DNA of 64,000 nt from Trichoplax adhaerens (Eukaryota; Placozoa; Uniplacotomia; Trichoplacea; Trichoplacidae): NCBI RefSeq assembly GCF_000150275.1, contig NW_002060943.1, positions 13,001,169 to 13,065,168 of the forward strand. Direction: 5' to 3'. The notes under the pieces are model-generated. The model searched no databases. It was not told the origin of the DNA and was given only the letters and a program-made list of their open reading frames with translations. A program made the position numbers and the translations under genes. Numbering within the stretch: position 1 is the stretch's first letter; each line of letters opens with the position of its first letter. Positions 33,209-46,371 of the stretch are shown piece after piece.

Positions 33209-36200
33209 ATGATGGAGTCGGAAGGAGGCAATATGCAAGTCCAGGTTGAAATGGAGCCACCAATTCATCAAGAAGAACCCGATCGAAAAGCAGAATATAC
33301 GATTCCAGGAATTCTACATTACCTACAGCATGAATGGACACGATTTGAAATGGAAAGAGCCCATTGGGACATTGAACGAGCTGAATTACAGGTAGAGAAT
33401 CTTGTTGTCGACAAGGAGGAGGGGGGGGGGGGAGAGAGAGAGAGAGAAAGGCAAGTAGATTTAATCCTTCTGGCCAAGGCCATCGTCTCTCGATTCCTAG
33501 ACGATCGCTACTAGAATACCACACGTCGTCATCATGTCGTCTTTAGCCATGCTAGTTAACAGAGATGGCGTAGACAATCATGCTTCTTGCCTACTTGATC
33601 TTTTTCCTTTCTTCCTCCACCATCGCTTAATTGCAAGAGAGAGAGAGAGAGAAAGGCAAGTAGGTTTAATCCTTCTAGCCAAGGCCATCGTCTCTCGATT
33701 CCTAGACGATCGCTACTAGAATACCACACGTCGTCATCATGTCGTCTTTAGCCATGCTAGTTAACAGTCATGGCGTAGACAAGAATGCTTCTTGCCTACT
33801 TGATCTTTTTCCTTTCTTCCTCCACCATCGCTTGATTGTAATACGATCCATTGGATCTTTCTCATCCTATTTGTTGTTCATCATGCTTGTTGTTAGTCAG
33901 AAATCAGTTGCTAAAGTAACTCTCTTCTACCTATTGGAGTAGATACGATCGATTGTATTCCCCTTTCATCATCGATCATAACAAGGATGGAGAGTAGAAT
34001 TCTCCATCGCAATCTCCACAGTGGATTTCTCCTTCCCCCCCCCTAAAAAAAAATCCCTCCGATCATGTTTACGCTTCTGCCGAAGTAGTTCGATCGATGA
34101 TGATTTTGACGTTGTAAAGTATCTCTAGCTTGAATAAATCATCGATCATAACAAGGATAGAGAGTAGAATTCTCCATCGCAATCTCAACAGTGGATTTCT
34201 CCTGACTCGTTCGATCGATGATGATTTCCATGTTGTAAAGTATCTCTAGCTTGAATAATCATCGCTCTACGATGACAACGGCCATCATCAAGAGCAGTCG
34301 TCGATCATGGCGATGATGGGGAGGTTTTGAAGGCAAAGGAAATCGCCAGCCATGACTTGATGCAGGCTATTGCAACAGACGATCATCATCATCATCATCA
34401 TGTCTTCCTACTTGGAGGACGATTGATGTCTTTTCCAATAATAGTGTCGACATATTCGGATGGCTGAGACAGTGTATTCGAACACCTTGGCATGTTCCTA
34501 TTCCTCTATTCCATGCGTAGACACATGACTGTGTAGGGTTGGATTTTCCAGCAATAGTGCTAAAAGGTGTTGGTGCCATTTTAATCTTTCACGTCGCCAT
34601 CTATAACTTTGCGCTTAGTAGGACGACAACGAATGCATTTCCAATAACATGACTGATAATCTCTTCAACTTGAATCGTGTAGAGAGTCAATATCGTTGTC
34701 AAATCCAATTCATTTCACTGGTTATTTTTCCCATCATTAGTGTTGGAGGATAAGTTGGAATCCGTTACGGCGATCGATCTGAAATCAGCCGTTGTAAAGG
34801 ATGATGTCGATGATGATTATTTAGCCCATCTATCCTTTACTAACCCACGGAGATCCATCTTTCCTCTTGCTTTATTGTAGTGCCATCACTACTAGCATTT
34901 TCTTCATCCATAGCATCATCTTGCGGTGTAGAATAGCGCTGAAATAGAGATACATTGAATCCAGTCATTCGGTCAATCCATTTTACATCAACCCGTTTTA
35001 TCTCGGCTAAAAAAATATTTTGACAAATTTTTCCATCAGCATCAGATCGCTTGGTGCCTGATCATCTTGACACTCTAGGATGAACATCAACAATCGTCAT
35101 CGCTGTTTGTTAGCGATGATGATCTTTCCCTGTTGATTCCTCCATACCATGACTGCAGTAATCATGTCAATTTGTAGAGTCGTTCCTGATGCCTAGAAGA
35201 CGTTGCTCTGTCCTAGGCAAGATTGCCATTTTACTCTATCCAATCCATGACATAACCCTATCTGAAATAGAGAAATCATTGACATGGAGATCTCCACCAC
35301 TGCTTTTGTCGTTGATCGTTGGGATGGATTTCTGTTTTTACATGGAGCATGGCAATATTGAAAATGCAAAGTTCTTAACACATGCTTATCCATGACGCGT
35401 TTGTAGTAGACGATGGTCAATTTCAGGATGGATATCGGCAGGTTGAATGGCTAAATGATTAGTAACCGATGCCCAATAGTAGGCGAAAGATCGCCATTTT
35501 ACCCTATCTAGTAGATGTTATTGACTCATACTGATCGACTACTATTTTGATAGTAGACAGTTGGGATGGTCCGTTTCAGTTTTTTTCATGTGGCATAGCC
35601 ACCGTTGAAATGGAAAACGATTTACCTCAGACGATCCACCGCTATCCTTTTAGTAGACAGTTGCGATGGCTCATTTCAATTTTGATGGTAGCATAGCCAT
35701 CATTAAATTGGAAAATGGTTTACCTCTCGGGTGATCCATTATTATCATTGTATTCATGACGGCTAGAATGATCCATTTCAATTTTGACGATGGCTTAGCC
35801 ATCGTTGAAATAGAAAACGATTTACCCCAAAAGATCCACTGCTATCCTTTTAGTAGATAGATGCCATGATCCATTTCAATTTTGATGGTGGCATAGCTAT
35901 CGTTAAATTGGAAAACGGTTTACCTCTCGGATGATCCATTACTATCATTGTATTAATGACGGCTAGGATGATCCATTTCAATTTTGATGGTGGCATAGCC
36001 ATCGTTGAAATGGAAAACGATTTACCCCAGATGATCCACTGCTATCCTTTTAGTAGACAGTTGCGATGGTTCATTTCAACTTTGATGGTAGCATAGCTAT
36101 CGTTGAAAATGATTTTACATCGGATGATCCATTTGTTTGCGCTATTCGGTTCGACATTTTTGAGTCTGATAGGTGGCCATACCAATCGATTGATAAAAGA

Positions 36201-39200
36201 TAGAGTAGCTACGATACCAAATCAGATAGTTTTCCTTGCTGTAGTCGGTTTATTGGATCGAGGTAATCTTGCCGTTGATAGTCAACACTCTCTCATGGAT
36301 GAGAACGATTTTGTCCGCTAGAGGATACTGCTACCGAATAGCAACTATCAGAGAATTTTCTTTGCAGATCAGGACGATTCTATAAGCGCCCATCGGCAGG
36401 AATTCTTCCGCTTTTGATAACCTTAGGAAAGGATCCTGACGAAGGCCAATTCATGTCGATTATACGTATAACTAGAACTGATTTAGTCAAAAGCTTGGAA
36501 CAACTGAAATCTGAGTTCAGTAATTCGTACCAGCAATGGCTGAGAATTGAATCATTTTTCTTTTTCGAAATTCATTCTGATAGACTAGTGATACTTCTAC
36601 ATCATTCAAGGTCAGGGTTTAAATTGATTTAGTTTTGAAAAATTTCTCATCTGCTGTAAGTCATTGGACATCTCCTGTTAGCCGTTAAAGTAAATATCTT
36701 CCATTAATCTGATTCAATTTACGCCTGGCCAACGTTTGCTTTCAAACGAATCAATTCTAAAGATTTTTTGCAATGGTTGTTTATCAACTATGGATTAGCG
36801 TAGTTAATTTAATTTAAAGACCGTTTTTACAAAGTTGTTTAGAATCAGAACAGTGAACAGCGATCCAGAATTTACCCGAACTGTTCTTGAATCCTAAGTT
36901 TTTCCTCTATAACTATATCAATTGATGATCAACGCTGTCCTTAATGGCCCTTAGCATACCGATCGATGGACTATGCTTATTCTTTCTAAAACTACTGTAC
37001 AAGAGTAATCTCGCTGAGCAAGAATATCAACACTCGGGTCCTTTTTGCCACCATGGCACATGATTTTCACACTTAAAATAATAAAAATAGCCATCTTGTA
37101 ATGCTTAATAATTAATTATTAAAGCATCAATCGATAGCGTCTGCCGTCTATACAGAGGATCGATATTATTAATTCCAATTTTATCCTCAGTACTGCATAA
37201 TCAATGCCTGATAGTTATTGCTTAGACAGGGTACCGTATAGTGCTCATAGGCAATTGATTTCATGAAGAGGAAAGTACTTGTGTTGTGGCGCATTAAATT
37301 CCATCGAGGGAATGAGGGAAGAAAACGTAATTGGATACCGGCTAAAGACTTCACGATGACATCAATTTTATTCCTATTGATGTAATCCTTTCTTTCACAC
37401 AAGAATAGATGGGCAATGTTGATGATATCCTATTTGAAAGAACTACAATTAAATACAGACTGTGCGACGCAATGGGATGTTACAATAATTAATGTATAAA
37501 CACGCCATTAATCACTATCCACTATTGCAATCAGACCAGCCTGAATGATCTATTGATCCCAATGTTTGCATTTGATCAACTTGATTGCCTTGTCAGGCTA
37601 TTCGCCAATCTCGATTGTTTAGTCAAAGGAATTTCTAGACACTTTGGTTCATGGATTTTGATGAGACTTTCTATCCGTCTACTATCTTAATTAGACAGTA
37701 TCCTTCTCGTCTCCTTGTGACTTTCCCAGCTTTTTTACTATTACATGAGGGCTGACGATCCTAATTGGCTTTGAACATCATCTACCGGTTGTGCAAGTTA
37801 TGATTGAAAGATTTCCCCTTCACTTTATAGACGAATACGTGAATAGTTTTACCTCGATTAAATTATCCATCAATCCACCTCTTATTACTGTAAAGTAACT
37901 TTCGTATTAAATATTGTTTTCTTAATAATTGAAATGTTATTTTCATAATTTTCAGGGTCGCATCGCATTTCTTCAAGGAGAACGCCGAGCTCAAGAAAAC
38001 TTAAAAAATGATTTAGTAAGAAGAATTAAAATGCTGGAATACGCCCTCAAACAAGAGAGGTTCGTCAACGTTGATGACAGTCTTGAACTAGTTGTAGTTT
38101 TAAAAACTTTCGTTGTTTCTCTTTGTAGCCAATACAAGGAGTACAGTGTTAGTTTACTCAAGTATAATTGACCTATCAGTAGTCTTGGGTAGCGCTATTT
38201 CAAAATGAAGATAAATGTCCTATAGCTTTTGCAATACATAGTTTAGTAATAAGAGACTGTTGGATAACTATTCCTAATACCTCTTTGACTACATTTATAA
38301 TAGGACAAAATTCCATAAATTAAAATACGGGACAGATCTAAAATTTGAGGATAGCAAAGCCGATGCAGTAGCCAACGAGGAAGAGAAAAATGGTAACAAT
38401 TAAACTCTCGTTAGAAAATTGCATATGATCGATATTTGCAATTATTACCCGTTCTTCTTTGTATAAAATCAAAGTATTGTATCCTAGTAATGATGTTAGA
38501 ATTGCTTATTAATGGGAGGATGTAGAAAACTTCTAGATTGACCTTAGAGAGTATATCACATCAAGTCTATATTGATATTATGTTGAACGATGACAATTTA
38601 AAATACTTGCAGTTGCTACCTAATTTATTAGAACACTTAAATAGAGCTAAAGGTTAAAATACACATCCTCCTAAAGCTGTATAAAGGATGAAAATACTTT
38701 AAAAATTAAATTTCTCATACCTTCATTAAAACGACAACGATAATTGAAATTACATGCAGTGACTACCAAACTTATTAAACATTTAAGTAAAACTAAAGGT
38801 TGAATCACACATCCACCTAAAGCTGTAAAAATGATGAAAATACTGTGCTAATTGCATTTCTCATGCTTTAATTTTACTAGCTGGTCCATTACCGAACGAA
38901 GAAATCGGAGATTTAACTTGGAGACAAGGAAGACAATTGCTCAGACAGTAAGTTAATTCATTTCCTTTAATCATATCAAGCAGATTGGCTCAGAAAGGCT
39001 ACAGAATGATCTGATAATGTAATCTTCATAAGCAATTACTATGTAAGGTGTGAGATTACTGTACTGAGACTGAGAGATTATGTTATTATCTCTAGCCTTA
39101 AAATGGGTCAGGTTGTCAATGAAGTCTTGTGAACTTAGTTTGAGCCATTTATCTATCTTATGTGCTTAATAGCATACTACTAGACATAGTATCACTATTA

Positions 39201-42200
39201 TACGCGTATGCTTACTGAAAGAATTTCGTCGGTACGTCATAAAAGTGACCGCTGTAATATGCATCACCATTTACCTTACAGATATTTACATGAAATTGGC
39301 TATACAGACACGATTCTAGAAGTTAGATCAGCACGAGTACGTTCTTTAATGGATCATTTGTCATTCGGGAAAGCTACTTCTGCGGCCAAAGATGAAAGTA
39401 ACAAGGGAAAACCAGAAGCATCCAGAAAATTAAACGAAACCCAGCCAAGGTACAACGAGCATGACATGGAATGAATTGCATACCCGTAACAAGCGATGAT
39501 AAATAGGATTCAGAATTCACACTTGCTTGTTGTTTACGTGATATGCAGTTCTACCCATAAGATAAATACGATGTATCGTTAATAATTCATTTGTGTAATA
39601 GTTACGATAGAGCCGACAACATGATTGCAGCAGACGATGAAAGTGCTGGAGCCGAAGACGCAATTATGTCAGAGTTCAATTTTCTTGCTATTGAAGGTAC
39701 ATATATACTCGATATTGAAATGTAGCCGATTTAGAAGCGATGGAAATCAATTCCAGCTTCAAACTGCGCCTAAATTTGCTAAATATTATACAGTGTAATT
39801 AAACTATACATGACATATATTCTTTCTTACCGAATTAGACGACTCTGAAGAAAATGGAGCAACATACTTTGAAGAAGGAGGCAACGATGATGATGACAAC
39901 GTTGATGGCCTACCTACTTCATCTGATGATATCATGTTTGATAACAGTAAAGATGCATCGATAGCATTTATGCGTACTGCTGAAAGTGGTACAGACGATA
40001 GTATGATAACCATAATAGAAGATGCTATGGCTGTCAGCCCAGAAGAAGCTGCTGCTAGAGCGTTAGATGAATTCAACTTTCTAGTTGCAGAGGATAATGA
40101 AATTGAAGCTGATGAATCTACAGCTGACAAAAATGCTGCAAAAAATCGTAGCGAAAAATTAGGCTTAGGTAATTTAGAAATGCAATCTGAATGGAACGTT
40201 GATGCATCAGCAATCGAAAAGTTGAAAGAGCAATACAAAAAGGAAAGAAAATCAAAGAAAGTTTTAAAACGTTAGTTATAGTAGTTAATGCTTACGGTAG
40301 TTCTATCTTAATTAGCAATGAGTCCATACAGCTTAGAAAATTTCGAATTGTAGTCCTGCTCGTACACTCTTTTAAAGTAAATCACAAACGTTATTATTCT
40401 TTAGGACCTACAAGATCGTCGTTACAAGCAATGCTTGTCAATCTAGGAGAAGATGAAGGTTCCTTCTCATCAAAAGGATTCGGTGGCCCAGGCGGTGACT
40501 TTGGTAATCCAGATATGGAACAACCTGGATTACGAGGTGTTAGACCGTTTTCTGCTAGTAAACCAATTGTTCTTGGTGATGAATCTGTCGAGGGTGCAAT
40601 TAGTTTAGGCGATTTAGCTGGTCTTTCGATATCCAATGAAGCTGAAGCTCTCAACAACGAGGTAGAACCATCAAAAATTATTTTCTTAATTTTGAAGGCG
40701 ACTATCATGATATTATAAAAGCTCATTCGTATGTCAATTTGGTATTGGTAAACTCATTTTTACATACTTACATTTACTATATAGTCTGCGTCTTCCGGAA
40801 TAATGCCTCAACATAAAACTTGGACCTTAAAATATACCCTCAGAAGGTCAGCTTCTTGTGTAGTAATACTAAAAGTTAAATCTACAGATGTGAACATTAA
40901 TTTAATCTTATTCTTTTTAAATATTTTGCGAGTAGTCATTTCGATTGTGTTCGGTCGTTAGCATTTCATCCTTACGAGAATTTATTAGTATCGGCATCGG
41001 ATGATCAAACGTTGAAATTATGGAATTTGCAACAAAAAGGGTCTAAAAGGTAAATTAACGTGAATTTTGTAACCTGTGTTTAGCGATTGATGATCAATCT
41101 TACCAGTTACGATCCCATTGAAGACATGTATTATCTTCTTCTAGGAATATGCAACCTGAAATTGAGCCACTTTATACGTATCGTGGCCATAGGTAATTGA
41201 CTGCAGTTTCTGTAAACTACTTTAGTTGTTATTGTTACTATCTAATTACGGCTTACTGGATTGCACTCGTTTCACTATACGATGTTTTTAAATTTGCCCT
41301 ACTTTATCATTTTAATAGGGGTGCCATTTTATGCACTACCATTTCCTCTTCTGGAGATACAGTCTATAGTGGCAGCACGGATGGCGAAATAAAATGCTGG
41401 TCACTTCCTTCCATTGAAAGCGATCCATACGACAGCTTTGGTAACTAATTTTCTGTTGATAGATTATCATTAAAAAGTTGATCAGTCTGTAATGGCTATA
41501 GCTAACGTTATCCTATTGGGCTGCTAGACCCTAGAATAGAAAAGGGAGCTTTGTCAGGGCATACAAATGCGGTCTGGAGTATTGCCGTACATCCCGATAG
41601 TGAACACATTATTTCATGTTCTGCCGACGGTACCTGTAAACTGTGGAGACCTGGCACCCTAGCCACACCTTTGATCGCTACTTTTACTGCAAATGAAGGT
41701 ATTAAATCATGACATAGACAGATCGTGCCATTGTAAGTATCTACTCTGTATCTAATTTACTCAATCGCAATCATTCTATAGATGATGGGATGCCAACGTC
41801 AGTTACGTTTTTACGTAATGACTGTAATCAAATGGCTGTATCCTACACTTCTTCGCAAACTATTATATTTGATTTACATACTGCAAAGCCAATTCTGCGC
41901 CTTAATTGCGCTCAAAGCTATGGTAAGATGATTTCCCAATTATATACTCTTATCCAAATTATTTTAGAAATATTTTCTTAATTGTATCTCTAAAACGTGT
42001 AAACTAATCACAACTTCTTGTTATCACAGATGGCACTTTAAAATCTCAGATAAATAAAATTACCTCCCACCCAACCTTACCTTTACTTATCACTGGCCAT
42101 GAAGATCGATTCATACGCTTCTTTGATACAAACAGTTGTAAGCTTTTCTGAACTATAATATTTATCCTATGTTGATCTGTATTGAGTTCTATTTATTGCC

Positions 42201-42551
42201 ATTTGCTAGCTCAATTGGTTCATTCTATAACTGCGCATATGGATGCTGTAACAAGTTTAGCGATTGATCCTAATGGATTGTATTTGATTTCAGGAAGTAT
42301 GTTGGTAGACATCAAATGTGCTAGATTGCATTATTTAGTAGTAATTGACGATTTGATATCATTGCCATTGTGTCACACTAGGTCATGACTGTTCGATACG
42401 CCTGTGGAATATAGAGAGGAAAAGTTGCATTCAAGAAATGACTGCACATCGTCGAAAATTTGACGAATCTGTGCATGATGTCGCGTTTCATCCATCCAAA
42501 CCCTTCGTCGCTAGCTCTGGCGCTGACTCTGTCGTAAAAGTCTATGTTTAA
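33209..42551 (+). CDS. STRN: Striatin, STRIPAK scaffold (regulatory B''' subunit of PP2A)
   Basis: Seventeen exons, 802 aa (human STRN 780): 33209-33391, 37956-38059, 38304-38392, 38881-38947, 39282-39449, 39611-39696, 39839-40270, 40405-40661, 40785-40846, 40936-41049, 41145-41192, 41319-41440, 41528-41698, 41782-41922, 42030-42137, 42210-42296 and 42382-42551. Phases agree throughout. Residues about 30-61 carry the caveolin-binding segment (YTIPGILHYLQHEWTRFEME). The coiled coil runs on through VRRIKMLEYALKQER; it binds PP2A in animals. RQGRQLLRQYLHEIGYTDTI (about 141-160) is the calmodulin-binding region. An acidic linker has two EFNFL motifs, then LKEQYKKERKSKK. Residues from about 483 form the WD40 propeller (SHFDCVRSLAFHP to SGADSVVKVYV). 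Striatins tether kinases of the GCKIII group to PP2A at membranes. The frame is open upstream, but 33209 is its first ATG. Confidence 0.97.
33420..33840. repeat. GA-tract plus 200-bp tandem duplication at the start of striatin intron 1
   Basis: A G10 run and GA repeat (33421-33450) lead into 'aaaggcaagtagatttaatc', 'gaccatcgtctctcgattcc'-like and 'gtcgtcatcatgtcgtcttt' segments. A nearly identical second copy starts about 205 bp later (33636 onward) with its own GA tract. The short plus ORFs here are repeat products in the intron. Confidence 0.85.
33965..34265. repeat. Tandem duplication, about 170 bp, with internal palindrome, striatin intron 1
   Basis: Both copies (33968 and 34138) contain 'catcgatcataacaaggat' followed by 'gagagtagaattctccatcg' and 'acagtggatttctcc', ending with 'tatctctagcttgaataa'. 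In copy 1 GATGGAGA and TCTCCATC flank seven bases and could form a hairpin. Confidence 0.8.
35530..36125. repeat. Array of hairpin-forming monomers, about 100 bp, striatin intron 1
   Basis: Six monomers carry 'gatccatttcaattttgatg', 'gtggcatagccatcgttgaa' and 'atggaaaacgatttacc'. Inside each, CCATTTCAA and TGATGG face CCATC and TTGAAATGG, making an imperfect inverted repeat with a stem of about 14 bp. Spacers alternate between 'ccactgctatccttttagta' and 'ccattactatcattgtatt', so the true repeating unit is a dimer of about 200 bp. Confidence 0.85.
38595..38880. repeat. Short tandem duplication in striatin intron 3
   Basis: Two copies about 145 bp apart share 'ttattagaacacttaaatag'-like text, 'ctaaaggtt', 'cacatcc', 'cctaaagctgta' and 'gatgaaaatact'. 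Divergence is moderate. Confidence 0.65.
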
Positions 42552-43670
42552 TAATGATTCGAAATTACTGTATATACCGTATTCAAACTAAATTTCTATA
42601 ACTTTGTATGTTTTGACTTTGCAATAATATTATATATATAACTAATAACTCCATGTTATCGGAGCTTTGCAATTTAAACACAACCGGAATAATAAGCGGA
42701 CTAGATTATAAAAATTTTTATGTATGATAATGTACTAGATTGTACAGTTGCCACTCGACAGATTGTTGTCTTGAGATTGTAAGTCCATATTTTATGAAAT
42801 GTTGTTGCTGTCGTCATTTTTAATACGGTTATCCAAATTGTTTATGTCAAATTTTTGCACGTTTAGAAAGTATTGGAACCTTTTCTTTTCCAAGATGTAC
42901 AAATTACTTTTTTGTTTAATGTGCTCTACGCTAAAATTTATCATGATATTACCAACGTGGTTAACATTTCAGTATTAACATTGGAATGAGCTGGAAATGT
43001 TGGCTGCGTCGTCAAAAGAAGAAGAGAAAATGGTTAGGGAAAGATTTTTTAATTGTCATTATGAAATTACAACTACGCCTTATTGCTCCTAAATTACGAA
43101 TCGATTGTCACAGTGCATTTATGATAATAAATTTTTGACGCGTTTATTTCGTATACTCTTCCATGAAAATCCTAGGAATTGTATTAAGCATGTATAATAA
43201 TACAGTTTCCTCTATAGCTGCACATGTTCCTGTATAATTTTAGCAATGTAATAGCTATGGAGAAGGCTTTTTACCTTGCAATCAAGTTATGTCATTGTGT
43301 CATAATTATGATAATTTACTGGTATAATAGAATTCAATTTTCTTTTTTGATTTGTTGCTTACCACTGTGAATTGGCTGATTTAATTTACTTTTTAAGATT
43401 GCTGAAAATGGTTGTAGCCCGCTATTGCAGCTCTACTTGTGGCTATATACCTGTACGTACGTGGAATATTGTTGAATAGATGAATCACAAAAGTATAAGG
43501 AGATTGTTGAATGAATAAATGCAAACTATACGTTCTCAAATGGAAGGATTAATCATTGGAGCGATTGTTCTTGGTGTCTCGTTATGCATTGCCAGTACTA
43601 ATTCAGTAAAGATTGCATTTTAATTTAGTTATTAGCCTTCGATGCTATCATTATTTTAAATCGCACTATT
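42552..43670. other. Region downstream of striatin
   Basis: AT-rich, probably the striatin 3' UTR and then intergenic DNA. AATAAA signals occur, for example near 43124. No further gene seen. Confidence 0.4.
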
Positions 43671-44300
43671 GTCGCAGTCAACTGTACGTTTACAGCATTT
43701 CAAATAGAATTAGACTGTACATAGCAATCAATTAATGAGCTAGGATTTCGTTAAAGTATTATAATTTCATTTTTTCATGACGGATTTTTAATATCAATGC
43801 AACCTAGCTCAAACGCGTACTGTAGGAGCTAGCTAAGAGCATGGGCTAATAGCCAAAGATACCTGATTATTGCATATGTTGCAGAATTGACAGTAAAGTC
43901 AATGCTCCTACGCCACCGCAGTCAATTGTACGTTTACAACGTTTCAAATAGAATTAGGCTGTATACAGCAATCAGTTAATGTGCTAGGATTCGTTAATCC
44001 ATTATGCTGTAATTCCATTTTTTCATGACGGATTTTTAATATCAATGCAACCTTGCTCATACACGTACTGTAGGAGCTAGCTAAGAGCATCGGCTAACAG
44101 CCAAAGATACCTGATTATCGCATATACGAGCAATCAGTTAATGTGCTAGGATTTCGTTAAAGCATTATAATTCCATTTTTCACGACGGATTTTTAATATC
44201 AATGCAACCTAGCTCATACGCGTACTGTAGGAGCTAGCTAAGAGCATGGGCTAATAGCTAAAGATACCTGATTATTGCATAAATATATTACCGAATTAAC
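43671..44300. repeat. Tandem repeat, about 240-bp unit, two full copies and one partial
   Basis: Copies start near 43677 and 43918 with 'gtcaactgtacgtttacag'. A third starts inside the unit near 44130. All share 'aatgtgctaggatttcgtta', 'ttcatgacggatttttaata', 'tcaatgcaacctagctcata', 'gtactgtaggagctagctaa' and 'aaagatacctgattattgca'. Identity is high. Confidence 0.88.
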
Positions 44301-46371
44301 TGTAAACTGTAAAGTCAATATTGACCCCTAAGGCAATAAGGTTTTTCGTGCAAACTAGAACAATCACCCTCTTAGTATGCCATACGGTGATGATCTAGCA
44401 TCTATGCATCCGATGGTGTTATTTATGCCACTTCTATTCATTCTCACCTAATCCAAGCCAAAAATCGAGCAGAGCTCTGCAGGAACTCTGCACAGCTAAC
44501 CTTCTTACAAGAGATTGCACATTCTACATGATTAGACATACAAATTAGAGTAATTTTCTACACAAGCAATTTCAAAGCCTATTTGCTATTTCAACTCTCT
44601 TTTAAAGCGTTAATTGGTTGATTTAAGTACAATTTTCTCGATTATAACCATGTTGAAGAGAGAGGGGAAGCATTTATGATGAAGAGAAATGTCAGCAATA
44701 CGTCATAGTGTAATATATAGGGTATCATAAACATTACTACTGACTCAGTACTAATCTTGAATTTGTGCTGATTCACATTGAAATCTTATACTCTTTGACT
44801 ATAGCAACTGGATCAGTTGTATTCGACCATACAAATTGCTGTTACTTTGAGTCATTCCCTTTTTCTGCAGTCAAGCAGTTCTTGTTGTCATTACGACGGT
44901 GAAGTCAAAATGTCTCCAGCTTGCTTAGCTATATAGTCGATGAATAATGAAATTGCGAGGTAAGAAAAAGGAAATAGGCTGTTATCCACCATGAACAGTA
45001 ATCTACAGTTAGTTACAGTATAATGGTAGTGTTCTATTTATAGAAACTCTTCATACTTTTCATTCTTTGCCAATTATAAATCAATAATAATGTCTACTAC
45101 AGCTTGTCCGTTCTTATCCACTATGGACACCAAGCTACCCCACTCTTGATTTTAGTACTATAGTATTTACTACTTTATAGAGAGAAGCTTTTAATACTTC
45201 CTATCGTTGGCCAACTTTAAATCAATTTCTAAATATAAAAGTTAAGCCACAGTATATATCAGCCAAATAATCGTCTTTCTGTTGACAAGAGAGAGTTGCT
45301 GATGACAACTGCTCTGCAATCCTTTGGAAGTATTATAGTTATTAAAGATACGCTATACACGTACCTATTAGCATTAATAGCAGACAAGAAACAGCATTTC
45401 TACTGTAATTTAGACTTGACTTTGTGCTTAAATTATGTCTGGTTGATGACTATGACACCTTTACGTGCTTTTTATGATAATTGTAGATGAAACCCTGAAT
45501 TGAGTATAGATCTGAAATACTGATTACAAACTATCAAGGAGATGATGGAGGTAGGTTAACTTCTCGAAGCTTAACTCAAGCATTTATACCGCTCTATTCT
45601 GTTACAATCTTCAATTATAAATATAGCAATATGCTCAACATGCTAACAGGAATGTAGATATCCTTATCAAAAAGAAAGTTATTTGTAATATGCAATTTAA
45701 ATATCAACCCCTACAGTACAGTACAGTAACAATCGATAAACATGTCGATAAAGTTATGTTTAATGATTGTAGAGTAGCACATAGCAAGAGTTGATCAGTT
45801 CTGCTCTCTGTAGCAAAATGTTTTCCCACTCTCCTAGACTACTTTCGTTGTGAATTTTCTACAAAACTCCTCAGAGCCTGATGCACGAGCATGTCGATTA
45901 GACGGTGCCAGTCATCATCATCAGACAGTTATTGTTTACAAGTAGATCTATTGATCTTAATTACTTTATTAGTATACATCAAATTGAGATATCAATAGCA
46001 ATAATGATATCTTTCCGTGTACATTCTAAAAAGGCAGTAATTTTACGGTTACATAGGAGCTATCCCATAAACTCCATCCGAAACATGGACAAGCTATCGA
46101 CAAGGAATCCAAACAGCAAGATCAACAATATGCTAATTATCACACTAGATATCGTCCTCCGTTTCTGCATAACATACCTCCTCCATCTTTTACAATACTA
46201 AGGCCTCCTACTCTCCACGGTAAAATGTTGTACTGTATACTTGAAATGTTACATGGTATTAAATGTGCGATCTAATATTACATGAAACATCATTAGCAAA
46301 GGTTGTTTGTATTACAGAAGAAAAATAAAGTTGTATGTTATCATTTACTGATACTAGAAAAGAGTGCTGCC
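44301..46371. other. Intergenic stretch, no gene supported
   Basis: Several short ORFs (45296-45490 plus, 45905-46201 plus, 46060-46170 minus) lack similarity and splice support. The sequence just before 46372 includes 'ttgtattacag' (46308-46318), a possible acceptor for a 5' UTR exon of the next gene. Confidence 0.4.

Noticed and set aside
45905-46201. 98-codon plus ORF before the unassigned gene
   Set aside because: Low-complexity Ile/Leu/Ser composition, no similarity and no splice link to the gene at 46372.
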